64,000 nt of DNA from Lachnospiraceae bacterium C10 (lineage in GTDB: Bacteria; Bacillota; Clostridia; Lachnospirales; Lachnospiraceae), in assembly GCA_900100095.1 (NCBI GenBank), contig FMTN01000008.1, forward strand, positions 1-64,000. Direction: 5' to 3'. Positions 26,953 to 35,849 of the stretch are shown piece by piece (the first letter of the stretch is position 1; every line of letters starts with the position of its first letter). Under the pieces are notes generated by a model. It ran no database searches and was not told the origin of the DNA. It was given only the letters and a program-made list of their open reading frames with translations. The position numbers and the translations under genes were made by a program.

Positions 26953-28110
26953 CTATGCTTCTGCCTTCATTGCCTCTGCTAATGCTTCAAATGCCTTAGT
27001 ATCTGCTTCTTTTCTTGTGGAACGAATCGTAACCTGTGGTTCAACCACTTCCATTCCCTTCATCGTCTCCAGAATCTCCCGCATTTTCTTTGCGGCAAGA
27101 GGCCCCCAGGAACCGTTTTCAATCAAACCGATCTTACGTCCTGTTAATCCTTTTGCTTTCAGATGGTGAAGGAAATCTTCCATTGGCGGGAACAGACCGC
27201 CGTCATAGGTTGCTGCTGCAAGAATCATACGGTCATACATAAATGCCTTCTCTATAGCATAGGAGGCATGGGTACGGGTAAGATCCAAAAGCTCCACGTT
27301 CTCGCCTGCTGCCTTAAGAAGGTCTGCAAAATATTCCGCCGCCTCTTTCGTATTTCCGTGGATGGATGCGTAGGCCAGCAGAATGCCGCTCTCCTCCGGT
27401 GTATAACTGCTCCACTTCTGATATTTTTCAATATAGTCTCCCAGATTCTCTGTCAAAACAGGTCCGTGGAGAGGAGCGATCCTTGCAATATCAAGGGTTG
27501 CCGCCTTTTTTAATAACTGCTGAACAGAAGGACCGTATTTACCGACGATGTTGGTATAGTAACGTCTTGCCTCCGTAATCCACGGAAGGTCCTTAGACAG
27601 AGCACCAAAGGTTCCGAATCCATCCGCTGTAAACAGTGTCTTTTCACTGCTTTCGTAAGTGACCATAACCTCCGGCCAGTGTACCATCGGTGCCATAAAG
27701 AACTGGAGAGTATGACTTCCGAGAGACAATTCCTCCGCTTCTGCCACCACCTGAATCCGTTCGCTTAAGTCGATATCAAAAAACTGAGGCAGCATGCCCT
27801 TCGCCTTTGCAGAGCAGACGATTGTGGTCTTCGGATATTCCGATGCAAACCAGCCGATGTTCGCCGCATGATCCGGCTCAAGATGGGAAACGATAAGATA
27901 TGCCGGTTCCTGGTCCCCCAGCACTTCCTTAAGGTTCTTCTGCCACTGCTCACTCGCTCTTTTGTCTACCGTATCCATCACCGCAATCTTCTCGTCCAGA
28001 ATAACATAAGAATTGTAGGATACCCCGTGTGGAATCGGATACTGACTCTCAAACAAATCCAATGTCAAATCGTCTGCCCCGATGTATTTTACTGTTCCTG
28101 TCACTTCCAT
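26953..28110 (-). CDS. Flavodiiron protein (FprA-type A flavoprotein)
   Basis: Flavodiiron proteins reduce O2 to water or NO to N2O in anaerobes, protecting them from oxidative or nitrosative stress. The 385-residue protein has the metallo-beta-lactamase-like domain with diiron ligands His76, Glu78, Asp80, His81 (HLEPDH), His144, Asp163 and His215, then a flavodoxin domain from about residue 243 (YASIHGNTKEAAE). No rubredoxin domain is fused. It sits between a DUF4422 gene and the GluTR-like gene. Confidence 0.94.
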   Translation of the reverse strand: MEVTGTVKYIGADDLTLDLFESQYPIPHGVSYNSYVILDEKIAVMDTVDKRASEQWQKNLKEVLGDQEPAYLIVSHLEPDHAANIGWFASEYPKTTIVCSAKAKGMLPQFFDIDLSERIQVVAEAEELSLGSHTLQFFMAPMVHWPEVMVTYESSEKTLFTADGFGTFGALSKDLPWITEARRYYTNIVGKYGPSVQQLLKKAATLDIARIAPLHGPVLTENLGDYIEKYQKWSSYTPEESGILLAYASIHGNTKEAAEYFADLLKAAGENVELLDLTRTHASYAIEKAFMYDRMILAAATYDGGLFPPMEDFLHHLKAKGLTGRKIGLIENGSWGPLAAKKMREILETMKGMEVVEPQVTIRSTRKEADTKAFEALAEAMKAEA

Positions 28111-28138
28111 ATTGTCTCCTTTCTTTACCTTTATCTTG

Positions 28139-28155
28139 CCCCGACTGAGTTAAAA
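28139..28155 (-). repeat. Second copy of a 17-base repeat
   Basis: CCCCGACTGAGTTAAAA on the plus strand is identical to 18836-18852 in the glpK leader. Here it overlaps the stop codon of the DUF4422 gene and has no partner arm, so it does not form the hairpin seen in the glpK copy. Confidence 0.6.
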
Positions 28156-29262
28156 CAGATTATATTTTGCCAAATAACTTACAATTTCGTCCCCTTTCAG
28201 ATATGGCTTCTGCAACCTCTCAGCCGGATCGTTTCTTACCATAAGATCCGCTGTCATTGCATTAAAACCACTCTGCTTGAGATATTCCACCTCATATTCT
28301 CCAAGTTCTTCTCCCGTCGATACAAGCTGCATCATGGAATAGATATTCCGGTAATGGTCCGTTAAGGTATCCAGATCCCACTCCTGCTTCCACATGCTGT
28401 CGTGTCCGTCTTCTTCATCCAGATACTTCAGATACAGAACCTGTTCGGCTATTACAAGATTATTTCCCTCATCGGATACCGGAAGCGTCGCTTCGGGATT
28501 GTCCGTCATCGCCTTATGAATGCATTCATACGCCTCTTTTGTCTTATGCTGCTGCAAAAGCTGCCGAAGCAAAGAAAGCAGATCCGCACCACTCGCCTTC
28601 TTTTCACTTTCCAGAACCTCGCATACCCGAAGGCCTCTTGCCAAAAGCCATGTAGGAAAAAGAGCCTCCGCCAGATAGGCATAGACACACATCTCATCGC
28701 TTTCATAGTGACTGGCATCGATCCTCTGTCCGGCATCCATCAGAATGGTAAACAGCCAGTTGCAATAGTCGTCAAAAAGCGCCCGCTTCATAACACAGCC
28801 ATGTCCGGCATATTGCCTTTTGCCATTTAATACATCCTCAAATGCCCACTCATCCTCCGGATAAAGCTTTGCCAGAGAAGCCTGCACCGCCTCAAGGTCA
28901 TTGGCATGATGTTCCTCGAAAAATCTCTGCCCAAATGTCACATCACTTTCCACCGGCTTTGCGATTAACACATCGCACCGCCCCAGCAGATCATCCAGTT
29001 TCTCCCCGGATACCTCCTCTGCCCAGGGATGTTCCGGACAGATTCCGATGTTCTCCTGTCCGGTGTAATTCTTCCAGATCCAGTATATCCCCGTCAGATA
29101 ACCAAAAAAGCAATGCAGCTCCGAAATCTGATCACCTCCGTTATCATCCCGGATATATCCCAGATCCTGTCCCGTGGCCGCTCCCACCTGAAGGGGAACA
29201 TAGATGGAATCCTGTGGAAATGATATTTCTTTTTGTGTCAATACAAATACTGTTGCCGCCAT
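28150..29262 (-). CDS. DUF4422 family (glycosyltransferase-like) protein
   Basis: The first half matches DUF4422, a family linked to surface polysaccharide synthesis: YVPLQVGAATGQDLGYIRDD, the ISELHCFFGYLTGIYWIWKN stretch at about residues 46-65, and the late YAGHGCVMKRALFDDYC. The C-terminal part, about 170 residues, is a helical extension without a recognised domain. The usual acidic and HYRR residues after GLC are changed (GICPEHPW). The 370-residue protein is soluble. Its start is one base from the end of the EAL gene, so they are coupled. Confidence 0.8.
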   Translation of the reverse strand: MAATVFVLTQKEISFPQDSIYVPLQVGAATGQDLGYIRDDNGGDQISELHCFFGYLTGIYWIWKNYTGQENIGICPEHPWAEEVSGEKLDDLLGRCDVLIAKPVESDVTFGQRFFEEHHANDLEAVQASLAKLYPEDEWAFEDVLNGKRQYAGHGCVMKRALFDDYCNWLFTILMDAGQRIDASHYESDEMCVYAYLAEALFPTWLLARGLRVCEVLESEKKASGADLLSLLRQLLQQHKTKEAYECIHKAMTDNPEATLPVSDEGNNLVIAEQVLYLKYLDEEDGHDSMWKQEWDLDTLTDHYRNIYSMMQLVSTGEELGEYEVEYLKQSGFNAMTADLMVRNDPAERLQKPYLKGDEIVSYLAKYNLF

Positions 29263-29263
29263 G

Positions 29264-31753
29264 CTACTCCTCTTTTATTTGATTGTCCCTTTGAAGTTTC
29301 CGAAATTCTACCGGCGTCATCGGTTTACCGTAATAGTATCCCTGCACCATATCACAGTGGAGCGCATATAAACGTTCCGCCTGCTCTTTGTTCTCGATGC
29401 CCTCCGCTACAACCGTCAAACCGAGCTGCTGCAAGAGCTTTAAGGTTCCTGTCACCAAAAGATTCTGCTCGTCATCTTCCGGAAAACCGCGGTTGAAAAA
29501 GCAGATATCCATCTTCGCCACATCGAAGGATAAGGTTCCAAAAGCCGACAGGTTCGAATAGGATTTACCAAAATCGTCCATGGAGCACTTTGCCCCGGTC
29601 CGGTGAATATCGTCAATCAGCTGTTTTAACAGTTCCATATTCTCATAGGCAATATTCTCTGTCAGTTCGAACTCAAGATACTTTCCGGGTACTCCGGTCT
29701 CTTTCATAATCTTGCAATACGGGTTAAAAAATCCGGTATAGTTGATTGCCGCTTTGGATATATTGACAGAAATAACCGGTACATCCACATCGTCTTCCTT
29801 CATCCACTCGGCAATCTTTTCACATACCTGACGGAAGATGCACAGGTCAATCTTACGTATCATGCCATTTTGTTCGAAGACCGGAATAAACTGATCCGGT
29901 TTGATAAATCCGGTCTCTTTGGAAATCCATCTGGCCAGAGCCTCCGCCCCGTGAATCTTCCCATCCGACAGACTCACCTTCGGCTGCAGATAAAAGGTTA
30001 TGTTCTTGTTTTCAATTGCCTGATCCACATGTTCCACCAGATACTGCTCTAATGCAAGTCGCTTTCGAGTCTCCTCGTCATAGGCATGGAAGCTGATATC
30101 CTGGTAACGGCTTGGCGAATTATCCTGCATTGCCGCCAGAGTGCATACCACCATATCCTCCATACTCTTGGACTTTTGCTCGTTACTGTATACTCCGAAC
30201 CGTATCTTCGGGGCAGAAATCACCTCGTTCTCTGCAAGGGCCATCTCCACCTGTGTCTTAAGCCGAAAACACTTCTTATGCATATCGTCCATGGAGTCTG
30301 CCAAAACATAAAAGCCAAAATCCGCATCCCCCATGTAACACATATATTCATTCGCATTCAGCGTCTGCTCCATATGCCGGTATATATCCTGAAGGAGCCT
30401 GCTGCCTCTGACCTTACCCAGCGATAGAATCAGCTGGCTGTAGGCGTCAATGGTTGCAATAACAAAGTAGCGCCGGTTCGGCGGCAGACTGTGAATCCGG
30501 TCATCCAGGTACAGCCTCGTATTCCCCTTTGTCACGCTGTCAATATAGACTCTGTCCTTATAGGTCCGTGCCGCCTGTGCTTCACGCAAAGATGCTACCG
30601 CCTCCCGTGAGAGTACAACAATCAGAATCAAAACCGCCACAGTGAATCCATGACGGAAACCTACGGTGGAATCCATGGTGTTACCAAGGATAAAAAAACG
30701 TCCCACATCCACACCTGCTCCGCCCGCCATAAACAAAAAGGCCGGAATCATGACAATGGCATGGCGCTCTCCATTGTGACGATAATTCAACAACAAAAAG
30801 TATGTCATAACAGTTGCAATAACGCCCAACATAACGAAGGTTCCGTACATGCATACCTCAAGAGGAATTCCTCCTCCCACGTAAGCCACCATGGAAATCA
30901 ATACCCAGGCATTATAAGCAATCAGAAGAAGATTCAAAACAAAGCGGCCTTCTTTGACCACATCCCTAAACAGGATCAAAAACAACATCGGTATAATCGC
31001 CATCGCACCAAAGAAAATCTGATAGCGCATGGTAAGATTACCGCTGATATACTGTGGAAACGGCGAGTCAATAAAGACCCAAAGACTTGCTGCAAAACAT
31101 AACAATCCCAGATAAAACGGAGGTTTCTTAGACCAGCTCTTCACCCGATACAGCTTCAACAAGCCGGTATAAATGAGTAAAAGAATGCCTAACAAATCCA
31201 GTATGATGGCAAAAACCAGTTTCTGGGCGTTTAATCGCAAAATAAATTCACGGATATCGGCTGCCGAGCCGGCTGCCATATAATTCAGATAAAACAGCTG
31301 GTTCGTGTGCATGCGATTCGTAAGATGAATCGTAAGCATACGTCCGGTTGGAACCTGGTTGATCTGAAAGACCGCCCAGTGTTCACTGCTCTCATGTCCA
31401 AACCGATAGTTCGACGGGTCCGACTTTAAGATACTGTCCTTGTCAAGCCAAATGACATAGTCCATATAGCCGGTCCAGAAACCGACATAACTTCCCCTGA
31501 AAACAGAAGGATCTGTCACACGACACTGTACGGTCCTGCTCTTTCCGGACTTAATCAGCACCGGCTCTTGTGTGGGCAACTTCTGACCGGTTTTCGCATC
31601 CATCCACTGGACATCAAGCACTTTCGGATGACCCATCGGAAGCTTAACATACATTCCTGCATTGATAATAAAGGATGCAGAAAAAAAGACCGCAAGAATG
31701 ATGGTAACGGCTACGCAAATTGTATAGTTACTAATCCTTCTGATATTCTTCAT
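29264..31753 (-). CDS. Membrane-bound EAL-domain c-di-GMP phosphodiesterase
   Basis: About 829 residues. An N-terminal membrane helix, an extracytoplasmic region (about 35-180), a block of roughly seven membrane helices (about 180-385), a degenerate GGDEF domain (GDADF in place of GGDEF, about 410-560) and a C-terminal EAL domain. The EAL catalytic residues look intact: AEALARW, VNIS, ELTE, MDDFG, AKMD, AEGIE and QGYYYGKP. It should hydrolyse c-di-GMP, perhaps controlled by a ligand bound outside. ATG at 31753 is preferred over GTG at 31762, which lies too close to the SD. Confidence 0.92.
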   Translation of the reverse strand: MKNIRRISNYTICVAVTIILAVFFSASFIINAGMYVKLPMGHPKVLDVQWMDAKTGQKLPTQEPVLIKSGKSRTVQCRVTDPSVFRGSYVGFWTGYMDYVIWLDKDSILKSDPSNYRFGHESSEHWAVFQINQVPTGRMLTIHLTNRMHTNQLFYLNYMAAGSAADIREFILRLNAQKLVFAIILDLLGILLLIYTGLLKLYRVKSWSKKPPFYLGLLCFAASLWVFIDSPFPQYISGNLTMRYQIFFGAMAIIPMLFLILFRDVVKEGRFVLNLLLIAYNAWVLISMVAYVGGGIPLEVCMYGTFVMLGVIATVMTYFLLLNYRHNGERHAIVMIPAFLFMAGGAGVDVGRFFILGNTMDSTVGFRHGFTVAVLILIVVLSREAVASLREAQAARTYKDRVYIDSVTKGNTRLYLDDRIHSLPPNRRYFVIATIDAYSQLILSLGKVRGSRLLQDIYRHMEQTLNANEYMCYMGDADFGFYVLADSMDDMHKKCFRLKTQVEMALAENEVISAPKIRFGVYSNEQKSKSMEDMVVCTLAAMQDNSPSRYQDISFHAYDEETRKRLALEQYLVEHVDQAIENKNITFYLQPKVSLSDGKIHGAEALARWISKETGFIKPDQFIPVFEQNGMIRKIDLCIFRQVCEKIAEWMKEDDVDVPVISVNISKAAINYTGFFNPYCKIMKETGVPGKYLEFELTENIAYENMELLKQLIDDIHRTGAKCSMDDFGKSYSNLSAFGTLSFDVAKMDICFFNRGFPEDDEQNLLVTGTLKLLQQLGLTVVAEGIENKEQAERLYALHCDMVQGYYYGKPMTPVEFRKLQRDNQIKEE

Positions 31754-31799
31754 AGTATTCACACTTCCCGGCTGTCACAAAATACTATCGTTAACTTTA

Positions 31800-31808
31800 A
31801 TTATATCA
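31800..31808 (-). promoter_or_regulatory. Extended -10 promoter of the EAL operon
   Basis: The minus strand reads TGATATAAT, a perfect extended -10, about 45 bases upstream of the EAL start. The -35 is poor. Confidence 0.55.
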
Positions 31809-31830
31809 AATGGTTTCCTGAAACGAAACT

Positions 31831-31879
31831 AAAAAACAATGAGACGCCGGGGAATATCCCTAAAGACGTCTCATTGTTA
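31831..31879 (-). terminator. Terminator of the O-acetylhomoserine sulfhydrylase gene
   Basis: Arms ACAATGAGACG and CGTCTCATTGT, with an inner GGGATATTCCC hairpin, then TTTTTT on the minus strand. Confidence 0.9.
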
Positions 31880-31906
31880 TGTAATACCTATTCTTAAATC
31901 GATAAA

Positions 31907-33196
31907 TTATGATACTGCTTCCAGCGCACGCTCTACATCCGCGATCAGATCTGCGGCATCCTCCAGTCCGCAGGAAAGCCTTACAAGACCTGCCGGAATT
32001 CCTGCTGCGGCAAGCTGCTCATCCGTCATCTGACGATGGGTGGATGTTGCCGGATTCAGACAACAGGTTCTTGCATCTGCCACATGGGTCTCAATGGCAG
32101 CAATCTTAAGTTCTTTCATAAAAGCCTCTGCAGCTGCCCTGCCACCCTTGATCTCAAAGGATACGACACCACAGCCACCCTTTGGAAGGTACTTTTGAGC
32201 CAGAGGATAGAACGGATCACTTTCAAGTCCCGGATAGCTTACCCTTTCAATCTTCGGATGTTTGCTTAAGTATTCCGCCATGGCCTGACCATTTTCCACA
32301 TGGCGTGCCATACGGACATGCAAAGACTCAAGTCCAAGGTTCAAAAGGAACGCATTTTGAGGAGACTGGATCGAACCGAAATCTCTCATAAGCTGTGAGG
32401 TTGCTTTTGTAATAAAGGCTCCCTCTTTTCCAAATTTCTCGGCGTAGACGATTCCATGGTAGGAATCATCCGGCTGGCAAAGTCCCGGATACTTTTCGGC
32501 ATTTGCCATCCAGTCAAAGTTACCGGAATCCACAATCGCGCCACCCACACCTGCTCCATGGCCATCCATGTACTTGGTGGTGGAATGTGTCACAATATCT
32601 GCGCCCCACTTGATCGGTTGACAATTCACCGGTGTCGGGAAGGTATTATCCACGATCAAAGGAACCCCGTGGGCATGGGCTGCCTTGGCAAATTTTTCAA
32701 TATCCAGTACCGTCAGCGCCGGATTGGCAATGGTCTCACCGAAGACCGCTCTTGTATTCTCCTGAAATGCAGCGTTTAATTCCTCCTCGCTGCAGTCCGG
32801 CTCAACGAAGGTCGCCGTAATCCCCATCTTCGCCATTGTAACCGCAATCAGATTGAAGGTTCCGCCGTAAATGGAGGAAGAAGCTACAATATGACTTCCG
32901 TTTTCACAAATATTAAACAATGCAAAGAAGTTTGCCGCCTGACCGGAACTTGTCAGCATGGCCGCCGTTCCTCCTTCAAGCTCTGCAATCTTCGCCGCCA
33001 CCGCGTCATTGGTCGGATTCTGTAATCTGGTGTAAAAATATCCGCTGTCCTCCAGATCAAACAGTCTTCCCATGGCCTCACTGGTCTCGTATTTAAAGGT
33101 CGTAGACTGCACGATAGGAACCTGTCTCGGTTCTCCGTTCCCCGGGCGATATCCGCCCTGAACACATTTCGTACCCTGTCCAAATTCTTCTGCCAT
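31907..33196 (-). CDS. O-acetylhomoserine aminocarboxypropyltransferase/cysteine synthase family enzyme
   Basis: A PLP enzyme of the Cys/Met metabolism family, 429 residues, the length typical of MetY. It makes homocysteine from O-acetylhomoserine and sulfide. The PLP lysine is Lys208 in THSTTKYMDGHG. Also visible are YTRLQNPT and SSGQAAN for phosphate binding and the late RLSCGLED. A gamma-lyase activity cannot be excluded by eye. It is a single-gene unit with its own promoter and terminator; no SAM or T-box leader is seen. Confidence 0.9.
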   Translation of the reverse strand: MAEEFGQGTKCVQGGYRPGNGEPRQVPIVQSTTFKYETSEAMGRLFDLEDSGYFYTRLQNPTNDAVAAKIAELEGGTAAMLTSSGQAANFFALFNICENGSHIVASSSIYGGTFNLIAVTMAKMGITATFVEPDCSEEELNAAFQENTRAVFGETIANPALTVLDIEKFAKAAHAHGVPLIVDNTFPTPVNCQPIKWGADIVTHSTTKYMDGHGAGVGGAIVDSGNFDWMANAEKYPGLCQPDDSYHGIVYAEKFGKEGAFITKATSQLMRDFGSIQSPQNAFLLNLGLESLHVRMARHVENGQAMAEYLSKHPKIERVSYPGLESDPFYPLAQKYLPKGGCGVVSFEIKGGRAAAEAFMKELKIAAIETHVADARTCCLNPATSTHRQMTDEQLAAAGIPAGLVRLSCGLEDAADLIADVERALEAVS

Positions 33197-33240
33197 ATTC
33201 TCTTATTCCCCTTTCCTGTATATTCCACACAACGATGCTA

Positions 33241-33269
33241 AGTATAGCAAAAACACTAACGCATTCCAA
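33241..33269 (-). promoter_or_regulatory. Promoter of the O-acetylhomoserine sulfhydrylase gene
   Basis: Minus strand TTGGAA (33264-33269), 17-base spacer ending in TGC, TATACT (33241-33246). The -35 lies in the end of feoB. Confidence 0.65.
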
Positions 33270-35646
33270 GTGCATAGGCGATGATATAAACGCCGCCTGC
33301 TGCTATATATGCCACAACGCACTGAAAAATTACCGTCTGAAGAGCAAACCGTCTTCCCTGCTCCTTTTTGATAGCTGAGACAGCGGCAAGACAAGGTGTA
33401 TATAAAAGGCTGAATACCAGAAACGTCAATGCAGTCAGCGGTGTCATTACATTCTGGATTCCTTTCATTCCACCGAAGGTTACCGACAGCATGGACACGA
33501 TACTTTCTTTTGCCATAAATCCGGAGATGATTGCCGTTGAAATCCTCCAGTCTCCCAGACCAAGCGGCTTAAACACCGGTGCGATCAATCCCGCAACGGA
33601 GGCAAGCATACTCTGCTCCGAATCCGCTACCATATGCAGTCCAAAGTTAAAATTCTGTAAAAACCACACCAGAATGGTTCCCACAAAAATCACGGTAAAT
33701 GCTCTGTATAAAAAGTCCCAGGTCTTATCCCACATCAACTGCAGGGTATTTTTCAGTCCCGGAAGTCGATAGTTCGGAAGTTCCATGACGAAAGGAACCG
33801 CCTCTCCCTTATAAGTAGACACCTTGGAAATATATGCCACCAGAATTGCGAGCACAATGCCAATTAGATACATTCCAACCGTTACCAGCGCCGCATACTT
33901 CGGGAAAAAAGCCAGCGCAAAAAAAGTATAGACCGGCATCTTCGCTGAACAGCTCATAAACGGAATCAACAGCACCGTCATCTTACGGTCACGGTCAGAG
34001 GGCAGAGTTCTCGTGGCCATGGTCGCAGGAACCGTGCAGCCAAAGCCCACCAACAGCGGAACAATGCTTCGTCCGGACAAGCCGATTTTACGCAGGAGCT
34101 TATCCATCACAAATGCCACTCTTGCCATATAACCGCTGTCTTCTAATATAGACAGGAACAGGTAGAGTACAACAATAATCGGAACAAAGCTTAACACCGT
34201 TCCCACTCCGTTAAAAATTGCATCGATGACAAGAGAATGAATCGGAGCCGCAACATTCGCTGCCTTCATTCCCTGATCCACCAATTTTGTCAATTCATCA
34301 ATGCCGCTCTGCAGAATCTCCTGAAGAAAGGCTCCGATTACATGGAAGGTCAGATAGAAAACCGTTGCCATGATGGCGATAAACAGAGGAATCGCTGTCC
34401 ACCTTCCTGTGAATAAACGATCCAGCTTCTTACTTCGCTCCCTCTCCTTACTCTCTTTTGGCTTGATAACCGTCTCACTGCAAAGACGCCGGATGAATAA
34501 AAATCTCATATCCGCAATCGCCGCCGAACGATCCAGATCCCGCTCTTTTTCCATCTGTACGACGATCTTCTTCATGGTCTCTGCCTCGTTCTCATCCAGA
34601 CAGAGCGCCTCTTTTACCAATGGATCGTCCTCTATCAGCTTACTTGCTGCAAAACGCAGAGGAATGCCCGCCCGAAGTGCATGATCTTCAATCAGATTCA
34701 TAACGCCGTGCATCGCTCTGTGAACCGCACCATTATGATCGTTCTTCGCGCAGAAGTCTTCTCTTCCCGGTCCCTCCTGGTATTTTGCGATATGAATGGC
34801 ATGTGCCACCAGCTCATCGATTCCCTCATTTTTCGCAGCAGAAATCGGGATGACCGGAATCTGAAGAAGCTCCTCCATCTCATTGATCCGGATCGATCCG
34901 CCGTTGCCTCGAAGTTCATCCATCATATTTAATGCAAGTACCATGGGAATTCCCAGCTCAAGGAGCTGCATTGTCAGATACAGATTCCGTTGGATGTTGG
35001 TTGCATCCACGATATTGATAATCGCTGTCGGCTTTTCCTCGAGTATAAACTGACGGGAAACGATCTCTTCGCTTGTATAAGGGGAAAGAGAATAGATTCC
35101 CGGCAGATCCACCACCTCGGTGTTGGGATGTCCCTTGATGGTTCCGCTTTTTCGATCGACGGTCACTCCGGGGAAATTTCCCACATGCTGGTTCGCTCCT
35201 GTCAACTGGTTGAAAAGAGTCGTCTTACCACAATTCTGATTACCTACAAGTGCAAAGGTCAGCTTTCCCTTCAATCCGCCCTTATGCTGGCTCTTATAGT
35301 CGTGGGATGCCACCGTCTCTTCTCCAAGTCCCGGATGGTTTTTCTGCTTCTTTTTATTTTTCTTCAAAGCTGCTTCCACATCCGATGCATTGCCTTCTTC
35401 CCGGGGTTCATCCTCCCCGCCTTCACAAGTCTGAATCTGAATCTTCTCAGCATCCTCAAGGCGCAAAGTCAGCTCATAGTCATGAATTCTAAGCTCCATC
35501 GGGTCTCCCATCGGAGCATATTTCACCAAGGTGATCTTCTCCCCCGGTATCATACCCATATCCAAAAAATGCTGGCGAAGGGCGCCACTGCCGCCTACCG
35601 CTGTGATTCGCGCACTTTTACCGATTTCCAAATCTCTTAATGTCAT
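33256..35646 (-). CDS. feoB: FeoA-FeoB fusion ferrous iron transporter
   Basis: FeoB imports Fe2+ in anaerobes. The 796-residue protein starts with a complete FeoA SH3-like domain (about residues 1-75), followed by a charged linker, then the FeoB G domain (P-loop GNQNCGKT at 135-142, DLPGIYSL switch), the GDI helical domain and the membrane core with the gate motifs (GFGCTVPA and FMSCSAKMPVY). The usual separate feoA gene is therefore built in. An Fe-type regulatory box was not recognised with certainty at the promoter. Confidence 0.95.
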   Translation of the reverse strand: MTLRDLEIGKSARITAVGGSGALRQHFLDMGMIPGEKITLVKYAPMGDPMELRIHDYELTLRLEDAEKIQIQTCEGGEDEPREEGNASDVEAALKKNKKKQKNHPGLGEETVASHDYKSQHKGGLKGKLTFALVGNQNCGKTTLFNQLTGANQHVGNFPGVTVDRKSGTIKGHPNTEVVDLPGIYSLSPYTSEEIVSRQFILEEKPTAIINIVDATNIQRNLYLTMQLLELGIPMVLALNMMDELRGNGGSIRINEMEELLQIPVIPISAAKNEGIDELVAHAIHIAKYQEGPGREDFCAKNDHNGAVHRAMHGVMNLIEDHALRAGIPLRFAASKLIEDDPLVKEALCLDENEAETMKKIVVQMEKERDLDRSAAIADMRFLFIRRLCSETVIKPKESKERERSKKLDRLFTGRWTAIPLFIAIMATVFYLTFHVIGAFLQEILQSGIDELTKLVDQGMKAANVAAPIHSLVIDAIFNGVGTVLSFVPIIVVLYLFLSILEDSGYMARVAFVMDKLLRKIGLSGRSIVPLLVGFGCTVPATMATRTLPSDRDRKMTVLLIPFMSCSAKMPVYTFFALAFFPKYAALVTVGMYLIGIVLAILVAYISKVSTYKGEAVPFVMELPNYRLPGLKNTLQLMWDKTWDFLYRAFTVIFVGTILVWFLQNFNFGLHMVADSEQSMLASVAGLIAPVFKPLGLGDWRISTAIISGFMAKESIVSMLSVTFGGMKGIQNVMTPLTALTFLVFSLLYTPCLAAVSAIKKEQGRRFALQTVIFQCVVAYIAAGGVYIIAYALGMR

Positions 35647-35693
35647 TTTTTCCTCACGTTAGAATAATATCGTCACATTATACATACCGGCTC

Positions 35694-35722
35694 ATTATAC
35701 GTCATCCCCCATCTCCTGTAAA
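35694..35722 (-). promoter_or_regulatory. Promoter of feoB
   Basis: Minus strand TTTACA (35717-35722), 17-base spacer, TATAAT (35694-35699). A second TATAAT at 35677-35682 could serve another start. The area is AT-rich and divergent from the EF-G-like gene. Confidence 0.7.
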
Positions 35723-35767
35723 TGGAGGATGTATTCTTTGTTTTTATCTGACAACAAATAATCTTTG

Positions 35768-35796
35768 TTGGAATTTTACAATTTCTATTGTATAAA
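35768..35796 (+). promoter_or_regulatory. Promoter of the EF-G-like gene with an internal inverted repeat
   Basis: Plus strand TTGGAA (35768-35773), 17-base spacer, TATAAA (35791-35796). A perfect inverted repeat TACAAT-TTCT-ATTGTA (35777-35792) fills the spacer, where a repressor would block RNA polymerase. Confidence 0.55.
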
Positions 35797-35849
35797 CAAT
35801 CAAATATCGGTAAACTTATACATATACTCAACGGAAGGGAGGAGCACAC

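Noticed and set aside
33197-33255. SAM riboswitch or T-box for the O-acetylhomoserine sulfhydrylase gene
   Set aside because: The promoter lies about 45 bases from the start, leaving no space for either.
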